43,019 nucleotides of DNA from MAG-120531 sp963934855 (GTDB lineage Bacteria > Bacteroidota > Bacteroidia > Flavobacteriales > Flavobacteriaceae), in NCBI GenBank assembly GCA_963934855.1, contig CAWWAC010000013.1:1-43019 (forward strand), given 5' to 3'. Position 1 is the stretch's first letter; every line of letters begins with the position of its first letter. The position numbers and the translations under genes were made by a program. The notes under the pieces were generated by a model. That model was not told where the DNA came from and searched no databases. It worked only from the letters and a program-made list of their open reading frames with translations. Positions 7,976 through 16,094 of the stretch are shown in pieces.

Positions 7976-9880
7976 ATGACTGCATTTGAATCATTAGGGC
8001 TAAAAGAGTCTTTACTCAAAGCCATTACAGATCTTGGTTTTGAAAAACCATCTGAAGTACAAGAAAAAGCAATCCCAATTTTATTAGCTGACCACACAGA
8101 TTTAGTGGCACTTGCACAAACTGGAACTGGAAAAACAGCCGCTTTTGGCTTTCCTTTAATTCAGAGAATTGACGCTAACAGCAAAACTACGCAAGGTCTT
8201 ATTTTGTCTCCTACCAGAGAGCTTTGTATGCAAATTACAAATGAAATTCAAGCCTACGCCAAATATGAAAGAGGAGTTAATGTAGTAGCCATATATGGAG
8301 GCGCTAGCATTCAAGACCAAGCGAGACAAATACAAAGAGGCGCTCAAATTATTGTGGCTACTCCTGGAAGAATGAAAGACATGATTAATCGCAGAATGGT
8401 AGATATTACCAAGATTGATTACTGTATTTTAGATGAGGCTGATGAAATGTTGAATATGGGATTCTTTGAAGACATTCAAGACATTTTATCTAATACACCA
8501 AAGGAAAAGGCTACTTGGTTGTTCTCTGCCACCATGCCTCAAGAGGTATCTATTATTGCTAAGAAGTTTATGAATAGCCCGCAAGAAATTACCGTGGGAA
8601 CTAAAAATTCTGGTTCTTCTACCATTCAACATGAATATTATGTGGCAGGAGGAAGAGACCGTTACCCTGTCCTTAAAAGACTAGCAGACACCCACCCTGA
8701 CATTTTCTCTGTGATTTTTTGTAGAACCAAAAGAGATACTCAAAAAGTGGCAGAAAGTTTAATTGAAGATGGTTATAATGCTGGAGCGCTTCACGGAGAC
8801 TTAAGCCAGAACCAAAGAGATTTGGTGATGAACTCATTTAGAAAAAAACAAATTCAAATGTTGGTGGCTACAGATGTTGCTGCAAGGGGGATAGATGTAG
8901 ATGACATTACACATGTTATAAACTACCAGCTACCTGACGAGATAGAAATTTACAACCACCGTTCTGGTAGAACAGGTAGAGCTGGAAAATCTGGAACCTC
9001 TATGGTGATTATTACGCGATCTGAAATGCGTAAAATTAAAGCCATTGAGAACAAAATTCAACAGAAATTCATAGCAAAAAATATTCCAACTGGAATGGAA
9101 ATCTGTGAAATTCAATTATACCACTTGGTAAACAAAATAAAGGATACTGAGATCAATGCAGATGTAGAAGCTTATTTGCCTGCTATTAACAAAGTTTTAG
9201 ATGGTATTGACAAAGAAACTCTAGTACAGAAAATTGTTTCTGTTGAGTTTGGACGTTTCTTTAATTACTACAATAAAGCTAGAGATTTAAACTCTGGTGA
9301 TAAAAGAGAATCTAGAGAAAGAAGTGAAAGAGGAGAAAGAAGTGACCATGGAGATGAAAACAGCGGTGGAAGAAACTACTCTGGAGACGGTTCTGTAAGA
9401 TATTTTATTAATATTGGAGAGAAAGATGGTTATGACTGGATGTCACTAAAAGACTTCTTAAGAGATACTGTAAATCTTGGAAAAGATGATGTATTTAAAG
9501 TAGATGTTAAAGAAAGTTTCTCTTTTTTTAACTCAGAGCCCAATGTTCAGGAAGCTATTTTAGAAACTTTTAAAGATCTTAAGGTAGACGGACGTTTTGT
9601 GAACGTAGAAGTTTCTAAAAACCCAATTGGCGGCAATGGAGGTCATAGAGGTGGTGGTTTTAAAGGTAGAAGTGACCGTGGTGGATCTGGAAGTGGCGGA
9701 GGCTATAAAGGAAAAGACAAAGGTTTTTCTAAAGGAGGATCTGGAGGCGCAGGCGCTAGGTCAGACAGAGGAGATAGGTCTGAGTCTAAAGGTAGAAGCG
9801 GAAGAGACTCTGCTAAGTCATTTGGTGCATCTCCATTTGGTGACAAGAAAAAAAGTAAAAGAAGAAACGGATTTATGTAA
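7976..9880 (+). CDS. DEAD-box ATP-dependent RNA helicase with DbpA-like RNA-binding domain and RGG tail
   Basis: A 634-residue RNA helicase, probably acting in ribosome assembly or cold-stage RNA remodelling. From the ATG at 7976 (MTAFESLGLKE, the usual family start) it shows the Q motif region, AQTGTGKT (47-54), PTREL, DEAD (153-156), SAT (184-186) and HRSGRTGRAG. A domain around residues 480-550 (SVRYFINIGEKDGYDW onward) resembles the DbpA RRM-like module that gives 23S rRNA specificity. The last 80 or so residues are Gly/Arg/Ser/Lys-rich with RGG-like repeats and a basic end, typical of unspecific RNA contacts. An in-frame ATG 36 nt upstream (7940) would add 12 residues unlike the family. 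A strong terminator follows. Confidence 0.95.
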   Translation: MTAFESLGLKESLLKAITDLGFEKPSEVQEKAIPILLADHTDLVALAQTGTGKTAAFGFPLIQRIDANSKTTQGLILSPTRELCMQITNEIQAYAKYERGVNVVAIYGGASIQDQARQIQRGAQIIVATPGRMKDMINRRMVDITKIDYCILDEADEMLNMGFFEDIQDILSNTPKEKATWLFSATMPQEVSIIAKKFMNSPQEITVGTKNSGSSTIQHEYYVAGGRDRYPVLKRLADTHPDIFSVIFCRTKRDTQKVAESLIEDGYNAGALHGDLSQNQRDLVMNSFRKKQIQMLVATDVAARGIDVDDITHVINYQLPDEIEIYNHRSGRTGRAGKSGTSMVIITRSEMRKIKAIENKIQQKFIAKNIPTGMEICEIQLYHLVNKIKDTEINADVEAYLPAINKVLDGIDKETLVQKIVSVEFGRFFNYYNKARDLNSGDKRESRERSERGERSDHGDENSGGRNYSGDGSVRYFINIGEKDGYDWMSLKDFLRDTVNLGKDDVFKVDVKESFSFFNSEPNVQEAILETFKDLKVDGRFVNVEVSKNPIGGNGGHRGGGFKGRSDRGGSGSGGGYKGKDKGFSKGGSGGAGARSDRGDRSESKGRSGRDSAKSFGASPFGDKKKSKRRNGFM

Positions 9881-9897
9881 TCCTTGTGTTTTAGTTT

Positions 9898-9929
9898 AAA
9901 AAAAAAAGACGCCAAAGCGTCTTTTTTTT
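9898..9929 (+). terminator. Rho-independent terminator after helicase gene
   Basis: GACGC (9908-9912), loop CAAA, GCGTC (9917-9921), flanked by ten A before and eight T after. The A/T flanks extend the stem. It is shaped to work in both directions, but only the plus-strand gene ends here. Confidence 0.85.
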
Positions 9930-9963
9930 GTTTTCAGTCATATCTTTAGCATAAGATTATGCT

Positions 9964-10746
9964 ATGAAAAGACCATCCAATAACTCTTTACACCTTATTT
10001 TAACGGGTATTTTTCTATTATTATATACTACTATATATGCACAAAAAGATGAGATTACTGCTACCATTATTAATGCACAAACAAAAATAGTCCTAGAAAG
10101 CGTTCACATCATAAATTTATCTCAGATTAAAGGAGCCATCACAAATAATGAGGGTTTATTTACTATTGCTGCCAAAGCCAATGACACCCTACTTTTGTCT
10201 TATTTAGGTTTTAAAACTATTAAAATTAGAGTTACCAATGATATGTTTACATTCAAAGACACTAAAATTGGACTTACAGAGTTGGCATATGCTTTAGAGG
10301 AGGTAGTACTTAAACCATACCAACTAACAGGATATTTAGAAATAGATATTAAAAAATTACCAGTTAACACGGCTTTCCAATACAGTATTTCTGGACTTAA
10401 TGTAAGTTATGAAGCTGGTAACAAAAGACCCTCTTCTGTTTCTAAAGTGCTAGGAGCCATTTTAAATCCTGCAGACTTATTGAGAAATCTTTTTGGTAAA
10501 AAACCTACACAAATGAGAAAGCTCAGGCAAATGAAAGAAGATAACAATATTAAGGATCTTTTAGCTTCTAAGTTTGACAGAGAAACCCTTATGGCCCTAT
10601 TGCAAATTGAAGAAGTAGACATCCAAGATATTTTGAACAATTGTAATTATTCTAAATCATTTATTAAAACAGCTAATGACCTTCAAATTCTAGACGCTAT
10701 AAGCGGTTGCTATGAAGAATACAAAGTGCTAAATAGAAATAGATAA
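9964..10746 (+). CDS. Exported CarboxypepD-reg-like domain protein
   Basis: A 260-residue protein with a Sec signal peptide (residues 1 to about 26, ending YAQ). A carboxypeptidase-regulatory-like beta-sandwich follows (about 30-115: ITATIINAQTKIVLESVHI, then TNNEGLFTI and LLLSYLGFKT). This module is common in Bacteroidota at the front of SusC-type receptors. Here no plug or barrel follows; the C-terminal 140 residues are mostly helical and basic (FGKKPTQMRKLRQMKE) and I do not recognise them. It is therefore a stand-alone periplasmic or outer-membrane-associated protein of unknown role. The alpha-amylase gene follows after 39 nt on the same strand and may be co-transcribed. TATCTTTA at 9941-9948 is a one-off -7 candidate. 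Confidence 0.75.
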   Translation: MKRPSNNSLHLILTGIFLLLYTTIYAQKDEITATIINAQTKIVLESVHIINLSQIKGAITNNEGLFTIAAKANDTLLLSYLGFKTIKIRVTNDMFTFKDTKIGLTELAYALEEVVLKPYQLTGYLEIDIKKLPVNTAFQYSISGLNVSYEAGNKRPSSVSKVLGAILNPADLLRNLFGKKPTQMRKLRQMKEDNNIKDLLASKFDRETLMALLQIEEVDIQDILNNCNYSKSFIKTANDLQILDAISGCYEEYKVLNRNR

Positions 10747-10785
10747 AGTGGTTTTTAGTACCTTACCTACTTAATTTATAATTAA

Positions 10786-12459
10786 ATGAAGCCCCTTTAT
10801 CCTCTTTTATTGGTTCTTATAACAGGAGTTAATTTTCAATCTTGTAAAGATGCTTATTCCTCTAAGACTATTCAGGCTATAGCCCCAGAAAAAGCACCCT
10901 TTGTTTGGGAAAATGCCAATCTCTATTTTTTACTTACTGATCGCTTTAATAACGGAGACACCACAAACGACCTAAATTTTAACAGAGATAAAGAAACCGC
11001 TGTTTTAAGAGGTTTTAAAGGGGGAGATTTTGCTGGTATAATTCAAAAAATTGAAGAAGGCTATTTTACATCTCTAGGAATAAATGCCCTATGGTTCTCT
11101 CCTATTGTAGAGCAAATTCATGGTGCCACAAATGAAGGAACAGGTAATACGTATGGGTTTCACGGGTATTGGACCAAAGATTGGACCGCTATTGAGCCAA
11201 ATTTTGGAACTGAAGCGGCATTTAAAAAGTTGGTTAATGCCGCTCATAATAAAGGTATTAGAATTGTTATGGATGTAGTGTTAAACCATACAGGTCCAGT
11301 CACAGATGTAGACCCTGTGTGGCCAGTTAATTGGGTGAGAACTGAGCCTACCTGTACCTACGACTCCTATAAACACACTACCGCTTGTACTTTGGTGAAT
11401 AACTTACCAGACATTCTGACAGAAAGTGATATTGAAGTGAATATTCCTAACTTTTTATTAGAAAAATGGACTAAAGAAGGAAGGCTTAAAGAAGAAAGAG
11501 CCTCATTAAATACCTTTTTTGCACGGACTGGCTACCCTAGAACACCTGAAGCTTATATTGTAAAATGGCTCACAGATTACGTACAAGATTTTGGAATTGA
11601 TGGCTTTAGAGTAGACACTGTAAAACACGCCTCTGAAGGTGCTTGGGACATGCTTTACACAGAGGCGTCTTTTGCATTTTCTGCCTGGAAAATAGCACAC
11701 CCACAATTAGTTCTGGACCAAAATCCTTTTTATATGGTGGGGGAGGTATACAACTACGGAATTTCTGGGGGGCGTAACTATGATTTTGGTGACAAAAAAG
11801 TAGATTATTACGCCCATGGCTTTCACAGTCTTATAAATTTTGAGTTAAAATATGATGCAGACAAACCATATGCAGAGACTTTTAAAAAATATGACAGTCT
11901 CTTACAAGGACCTTTTAAAGGTAAGAGCGTACTAAACTATTTAACCTCACACGATGACGGACAACCTTATGACAAAGAAAGAAAAAAAGGCTATAGGGCT
12001 GCCAATATATTGTTTTTAACCCCCGGGGGTTCACAGGTCTATTACGGAGATGAATCTAATAGAAACTTAAACATTGCAGGTACTCAGGGAGATGCTACCC
12101 TTAGAAGCTTTATGAATTGGGAAGACTTAAAGCAACCAGAAACAAAAGATTTACTGGCTCATTGGCAAAAATTAGGAAGTTTTAAAAGAGATCACATAGC
12201 AGTAGGTGCTGGTAAACATCAAGTGCTATTAATGACGCCCTATATATTTTCTAGGCAGTACAATGAAAAAAATATTACAGACGCTGTGGTAGTGGTATTA
12301 GATGCTGAGCTTGGTTCAAAACAAATTCTAGTGGGTGATATATTTAGAGAGGGAACCCTTGTAAGAGATGCTTATTCTGGTATAAAAGCCACAGTAAGAA
12401 ACCAGCAGGTCAATATAGATTCTCCATATGGAGTGGTTCTTTTAGAAATAGCTCAGTAG
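10786..12459 (+). CDS. GH13 alpha-amylase, lipoprotein
   Basis: A 557-residue glycoside hydrolase family 13 enzyme acting on alpha-glucans outside the cytoplasm. Residues 1-19 form a lipoprotein signal peptide, with C20 as the likely lipidated cysteine (FQSC). The following KD resembles the surface-export signal described for Bacteroidota lipoproteins. The catalytic barrel shows region I DVVLNH (163-168), region II GFRVDTVKH with nucleophile D277, region III VGEVYN with acid/base E320, and region IV TSHDD with D390. The substrate-side motif NLYFLLTDRFNNGD opens the barrel. No carbohydrate-binding module or SusCD pair is seen nearby, so this is not a classical utilisation locus. Exact specificity (amylase, neopullulanase or maltodextrinase-like) cannot be read from the sequence. 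Confidence 0.92.
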   Translation: MKPLYPLLLVLITGVNFQSCKDAYSSKTIQAIAPEKAPFVWENANLYFLLTDRFNNGDTTNDLNFNRDKETAVLRGFKGGDFAGIIQKIEEGYFTSLGINALWFSPIVEQIHGATNEGTGNTYGFHGYWTKDWTAIEPNFGTEAAFKKLVNAAHNKGIRIVMDVVLNHTGPVTDVDPVWPVNWVRTEPTCTYDSYKHTTACTLVNNLPDILTESDIEVNIPNFLLEKWTKEGRLKEERASLNTFFARTGYPRTPEAYIVKWLTDYVQDFGIDGFRVDTVKHASEGAWDMLYTEASFAFSAWKIAHPQLVLDQNPFYMVGEVYNYGISGGRNYDFGDKKVDYYAHGFHSLINFELKYDADKPYAETFKKYDSLLQGPFKGKSVLNYLTSHDDGQPYDKERKKGYRAANILFLTPGGSQVYYGDESNRNLNIAGTQGDATLRSFMNWEDLKQPETKDLLAHWQKLGSFKRDHIAVGAGKHQVLLMTPYIFSRQYNEKNITDAVVVVLDAELGSKQILVGDIFREGTLVRDAYSGIKATVRNQQVNIDSPYGVVLLEIAQ

Positions 12460-12519
12460 ATTCTTAAAAAAAATAAGAAAGAGCTTACTGTCTGAGTAGA
12501 GAGAATAAAAACGAATGCC

Positions 12520-12527
12520 TATCTTTG
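12520..12527 (+). promoter_or_regulatory. -7 box of purB
   Basis: TATCTTTG (12520-12527) matches TAnnTTTG exactly. No clear TTG lies 19-21 nt upstream. It overlaps a TTG codon at 12525 that extends the purB frame, arguing that translation starts later, at 12540 or 12546. Confidence 0.45.
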
Positions 12528-12545
12528 CCCCTTAATAAAATGATT

Positions 12546-13889
12546 ATGGCTTTAGACGCATTACACGCCATTTCTCCTATAGACGGACGTTACAAAAATA
12601 AAGTAGCAAATCTTTCCCCCTACTTTTCAGAGGCAGCCCTTATTAAATACAGGCTGCTAGTAGAAATTGAATATTTTATAGCCCTTTGTGAATGTCCTTT
12701 GCCACAGCTTCAAAACTTTGACAAAAGCCTTTACCCCCTTCTTAAAAAAATTTACCAATCTTTCACAGATGATGACGCACTGGCAATTAAAAAAATTGAA
12801 GCCGTTACCAATCATGATGTAAAGGCTGTAGAGTATTTTATAAAAGAAAAGTTTGACCTCCTAGGTCTTCAAGCTCATAAGGAATTTATTCACTTTGGGC
12901 TTACCTCTCAAGACATTAACAACACCGCCATACCACTTTCTTTAAAAGAAGCCATTGAAGAGGTTTATATCCCAAGTTTAGAAGCCCTTATTTTAAAGTT
13001 AAGTGACTTGAGTAATGATTGGAAAGAAATTCCACTCCTGGCCAGAACCCACGGTCAGCCAGCGTCACCTACAAGGTTAGGAAAAGAAATAGAAGTATTT
13101 GTAGTGCGCTTAAAACTGCAACTAGCCACATTAAAAGGCTTGTCACATGCAGCTAAATTTGGAGGTGCTACTGGTAATTATAACGCACATCATGTAGCTT
13201 ATCCCAATATAAATTGGAAAATCTTTGGAAGTCAATTTGTAGAACAGACACTGGGGCTTACCCACTCTTTTCCAACCACTCAGATAGAGCATTATGACGC
13301 TATGGCAGCTATTTTTGACTGCTTAAAACGTCTAAACACTATTATAATAGACCTAGATAGAGATTTCTGGACCTATGTGTCTATGGACTATTTTAAACAA
13401 AAAATTAAAGCTGGAGAGGTAGGATCTTCTGCCATGCCTCACAAAGTAAACCCTATAGATTTTGAAAATTCAGAGGGAAACCTTGGAATTGCCAATGCTC
13501 TTTTTGAACACCTAGCAGCCAAACTTCCAGTTTCTAGACTACAAAGAGACCTCACGGACAGCACAGTACTCAGAAATATTGGAGTGCCATTAGCGCATAC
13601 TATGATTGCAATAAACGCTACCCAAAAAGGATTAGAAAAACTGCTTATTAACACAGATAAAATTGCGGCAGACTTAGACAATAATTGGGCTGTGGTGGCA
13701 GAAGCCATTCAGACTATTCTTAGAAGAGAAGGTTATCCAAATCCTTATGAAGCATTAAAAGGTCTTACAAGAACCAATAGCCATATAGACCAGAAGAGCA
13801 TGGCTAGTTTTATAGACACTTTAGAGGTTTCTAACGCCATTAAGAAAGAACTAAAAGCAATAAGTCCAAGCAACTATACGGGAATATAG
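12546..13889 (+). CDS. purB: Adenylosuccinate lyase
   Basis: A 447-residue enzyme that eliminates fumarate from SAICAR and from adenylosuccinate, serving two steps of purine synthesis. It opens with LHAISPIDGRYKNKV, the usual PurB start, and has catalytic H169 (ARTHGQPASP). The flexible signature loop GSSAMPHKVNP carries catalytic S295. These positions match His171/Ser295 of E. coli PurB, and the length is close to that long PurB type. I chose the ATG at 12546 because it places the conserved start correctly; an ATG six bases upstream (12540) is equally possible. A TTG at 12525 lies in the promoter box and is unlikely. Tail-to-tail with the DUF4252 genes, 44 nt apart. Confidence 0.96.
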   Translation: MALDALHAISPIDGRYKNKVANLSPYFSEAALIKYRLLVEIEYFIALCECPLPQLQNFDKSLYPLLKKIYQSFTDDDALAIKKIEAVTNHDVKAVEYFIKEKFDLLGLQAHKEFIHFGLTSQDINNTAIPLSLKEAIEEVYIPSLEALILKLSDLSNDWKEIPLLARTHGQPASPTRLGKEIEVFVVRLKLQLATLKGLSHAAKFGGATGNYNAHHVAYPNINWKIFGSQFVEQTLGLTHSFPTTQIEHYDAMAAIFDCLKRLNTIIIDLDRDFWTYVSMDYFKQKIKAGEVGSSAMPHKVNPIDFENSEGNLGIANALFEHLAAKLPVSRLQRDLTDSTVLRNIGVPLAHTMIAINATQKGLEKLLINTDKIAADLDNNWAVVAEAIQTILRREGYPNPYEALKGLTRTNSHIDQKSMASFIDTLEVSNAIKKELKAISPSNYTGI

Positions 13890-13933
13890 TGTCTTGGACT
13901 CAATTAAAATACTTCTTTTTCAAAATCAGTCTT

Positions 13934-14497
13934 TTACAATCCTAAATTAGACAACAAAGATTTAAAATCTTCTGGTTTTGAATTAGAGCGTTGTAAAGCT
14001 GCTACAAAAGGTTTTATATGTTTTGGATTCATTCCTTTACCCATAATTCTAACAAGCACAAATCCTTCCTTGCTGCCTTTGGCGTAAATGACCATTTCAT
14101 CAATGGCGTCTTCAGTACCTAAATAAGATAAAGACCCTTGGTAGTCAGCTGCTTTTAGTTTCATGAGCTCTGTGTATTGACTCTTAGACAAAATACTCTG
14201 AACCATTTGGGTTTCCTTATCTAAAAGGGCTGTATTGTCTATGTTATTTTTAAAAAGTAATACATTTAATTTACTCAAAGTAGCCAGCGCATCCTTTTGG
14301 TCTAGTTCTAAAGAATCTACTGCAATATTTAACACAGAAGCTGGAACTGTAACACTAATAAAATGAGCGTCTTCAGATTTTTCTACAAAATAAGATTGTA
14401 GGCTGGGCGCAGAAGAACATGAAACACCTAAAATCAATAAACCTAAAAGTCCTAGACATTTAATAAATGTAGTTTTTAACGAAATAATATCTGTCAT
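13934..14497 (-). CDS. DUF4252 lipoprotein
   Basis: A 187-residue predicted lipoprotein: hydrophobic segment KCLGLLGLLILGVSC with C27 as the likely lipidated residue. The mature part resembles the DUF4252 family (PF14060), known mainly from Bacteroidota ECF sigma operons and without an assigned function; the pattern DEMVIYAKGSKEGFVLVRIMGK fits the family core. Its ATG overlaps the TGA of the preceding gene (ATGA, 14497-14494), so it is translationally coupled as the last gene of the sigma operon. Together with its upstream paralogue it likely forms a membrane-bound pair, one lipidated and one soluble. Role: probably envelope-related, as inferred from location and operon only. Confidence 0.8.
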   Translation of the reverse strand: MTDIISLKTTFIKCLGLLGLLILGVSCSSAPSLQSYFVEKSEDAHFISVTVPASVLNIAVDSLELDQKDALATLSKLNVLLFKNNIDNTALLDKETQMVQSILSKSQYTELMKLKAADYQGSLSYLGTEDAIDEMVIYAKGSKEGFVLVRIMGKGMNPKHIKPFVAALQRSNSKPEDFKSLLSNLGL

Positions 14498-15051
14498 TTG
14501 ACTTGTTTTTTCTGGTTTACTTTATTTAATTCTTTTGGAAGATTCATTTTGGTAATAAGTGCATTAATCTTATTTAAATCAATATCACCCGTTAGAGAAA
14601 GTAATACAGTCTCTATTTTTTTTCCATTAATGTCTATGTTTTCCATTTCAGAAATACCAGTCACAAACATAAGTAGTTCTTCTACATGAGAGTCATCTCT
14701 GCCCTCTTTTACATAGAATTTAATTTGTGTTTTCTGATCTGAAAACCTCATAAGCTCAGAAAGTTCAGAAGATTTTAAGTATTGATTTACATCATAAGTC
14801 ATGTCTTTTGCTACCATTTTATCAGTGGTAGTAAATACTTTTAAACTTTTAATGCTTTTGGCAATATCTATAAAGTCTTGCGTTTCTTTATCTTCTGCTA
14901 CCACGTCAAACTTTGCTAATAAAGAAAACATACTTTTATTAATCACCATGGCGCTCACGGAGGTTCTACTTTCATATTTATCAAATACCGATTGGCTAAA
15001 GCCTAAACTAGTAGTGATTAAAAATGCGGCTGTAATTATTATTTTTTTCAT
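14494..15051 (-). CDS. DUF4252 periplasmic protein
   Basis: A 185-residue exported protein with a clear signal peptide when started at the ATG at 15051 (MKKIIITAAFLITTSLGFSQ, cleavage near residue 20). That start lies 4 nt after the stop of the upstream one-TM gene. An in-frame ATG at 15105 would add 18 basic residues and overlap the previous gene, so I reject it. The mature part is a DUF4252-type domain (FDKYESRTSVSAMVINKSMF at its front; DSHVEELLMFVTGISEMENIDI later). It is likely a paralogue of the following lipoprotein gene. Function unknown; it belongs to the ECF sigma operon at 15989-13934. Confidence 0.8.
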   Translation of the reverse strand: MKKIIITAAFLITTSLGFSQSVFDKYESRTSVSAMVINKSMFSLLAKFDVVAEDKETQDFIDIAKSIKSLKVFTTTDKMVAKDMTYDVNQYLKSSELSELMRFSDQKTQIKFYVKEGRDDSHVEELLMFVTGISEMENIDINGKKIETVLLSLTGDIDLNKINALITKMNLPKELNKVNQKKQVK

Positions 15052-15055
15052 TTTT

Positions 15056-15499
15056 CTAGGGTTTTTTAGTAGTGTAAATCTTATTTTTTGCGATTTCAAA
15101 TTCATTTAAATAGCCTACTGAAGCAGTGGCCTTTTGGTAATTATTTGCCAATATGGCAAAGGCCTTAAGGGTTTCTTTATAGGCAATTTTAGCCTGTTGC
15201 TCTTGGTAGTATTGCCTGGCAGGGAAAAAGGTACTTACCATAAGTACCGCAACTGCAGCGGCATGGGTCCAATTTATCTTAGCTTTCTTAACTTTTTTAG
15301 TAACAGAGGGGCTGGAAGCTTGGTAGTCCAGCAATTCCTCAGTAGTGAAAAAGGTAAACATGTCCCTGTAAACCAGCAAGTGGCTTGGAATATTTGGCTT
15401 AGAAAAGAATGATTTTAATAGCTTCTCCTCTTCAAGGCTAGTCTGAGCTTCCAAGTATTTCTCAATTAATAATTCAATTTTTTGTAAGTCCATAGGCAT
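15056..15499 (-). CDS. One-TM protein, probable anti-sigma-like partner of the ECF sigma factor
   Basis: A 147-residue protein with a cytoplasmic helical N-terminal half (DLQKIELLIEKYLEAQTSLEEEKLLKSFFS, similar to the N-terminal segment of many Bacteroidota anti-sigma factors), one TM segment near residues 78-92 (THAAAVAVLMVSTFF), and a short outside tail. The topology and the gene order sigma, TM protein, exported proteins fit an anti-sigma factor, but no canonical zinc-binding HxxxCxxC motif is present. The start overlaps the sigma gene by 26 nt (or 20 nt if the second ATG at 15493 is used), suggesting coupled translation. Calling it an anti-sigma factor is inference. Confidence 0.6.
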   Translation of the reverse strand: MPMDLQKIELLIEKYLEAQTSLEEEKLLKSFFSKPNIPSHLLVYRDMFTFFTTEELLDYQASSPSVTKKVKKAKINWTHAAAVAVLMVSTFFPARQYYQEQQAKIAYKETLKAFAILANNYQKATASVGYLNEFEIAKNKIYTTKKP

Positions 15500-15989
15500 G
15501 ATTTTTTAATAATATCTCTCTTAATGTTTTTCTTGCCCTAGAAAGTGCCACCCGCACAGCAGTAGACTTCATTTCTAGTATTTTCTCAATTTGCTCATAT
15601 TCCATTCCTTCCACATCTCTTAGTTGAACCACCAGCTTCTGAGTTTCTGGAAGCATTTCAATGGCCTTTCCTAACCAAAATAGACTGTCTCTATTGTCTA
15701 TTTCATCTGCTAAACTGTCAGTGACTTTTTCATAGTTGACATGAACCAATCTCAGCTCATTGCCTTGCTTAGATTTTAATCTATCCAAACAAAAGTGTTT
15801 GGTCATAGTCATGGCATAGGCTTCCAAGTTTTTTATTTCACCCATCTGAGACCTTTTGTCCCAAAGCTTAAGTGTCACCTCTCCAACAGCGTCTTGTGCC
15901 TCTTCATGAGAGACCAATAATCTTTTTGCCAAGCGGAATAGAGAATCCTGCAAAGGCGTAATAAAAGACATAAAGAAAGATTCGTTCAT
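15474..15989 (-). CDS. ECF-type RNA polymerase sigma factor
   Basis: A 171-residue sigma-70 family protein with regions 2 and 4 only. Region 2 spans about 10-75 (FRLAKRLLVSHEEAQDAVGEVTLKLWDKR, then AYAMTMTKHFCLDRLKSK). Region 4 spans about 105-160 (LPETQKLVVQLRDVEGMEYEQIEKIL with helix-turn-helix TAVRVALSRARKTLR). It heads an operon with a one-TM protein and two DUF4252 genes, a common Bacteroidota arrangement. The likely signal is envelope-related; this is inference. It is divergent from an S41 protease lipoprotein gene with 105 nt between starts, which makes that gene a candidate regulon member. No standard promoter is evident, so it may be autoregulated. Confidence 0.9.
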   Translation of the reverse strand: MNESFFMSFITPLQDSLFRLAKRLLVSHEEAQDAVGEVTLKLWDKRSQMGEIKNLEAYAMTMTKHFCLDRLKSKQGNELRLVHVNYEKVTDSLADEIDNRDSLFWLGKAIEMLPETQKLVVQLRDVEGMEYEQIEKILEMKSTAVRVALSRARKTLREILLKNHAYGLTKN

Positions 15990-16094
15990 TCTAATAAGGT
16001 GCTTGTCTTAATAACGAGCGTATATTTCTTTTGTTACAAAAAAGTTTTATATTTATTTACTTGTGCGTAAATTTAAAGAATAAATATAATCCCT

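Noticed and set aside
9627..9899. Second long open frame within the RGG tail of the helicase
   Set aside because: The glycine/arginine-rich repeats produce open alternative frames by composition; the main frame carries the recognisable tail.
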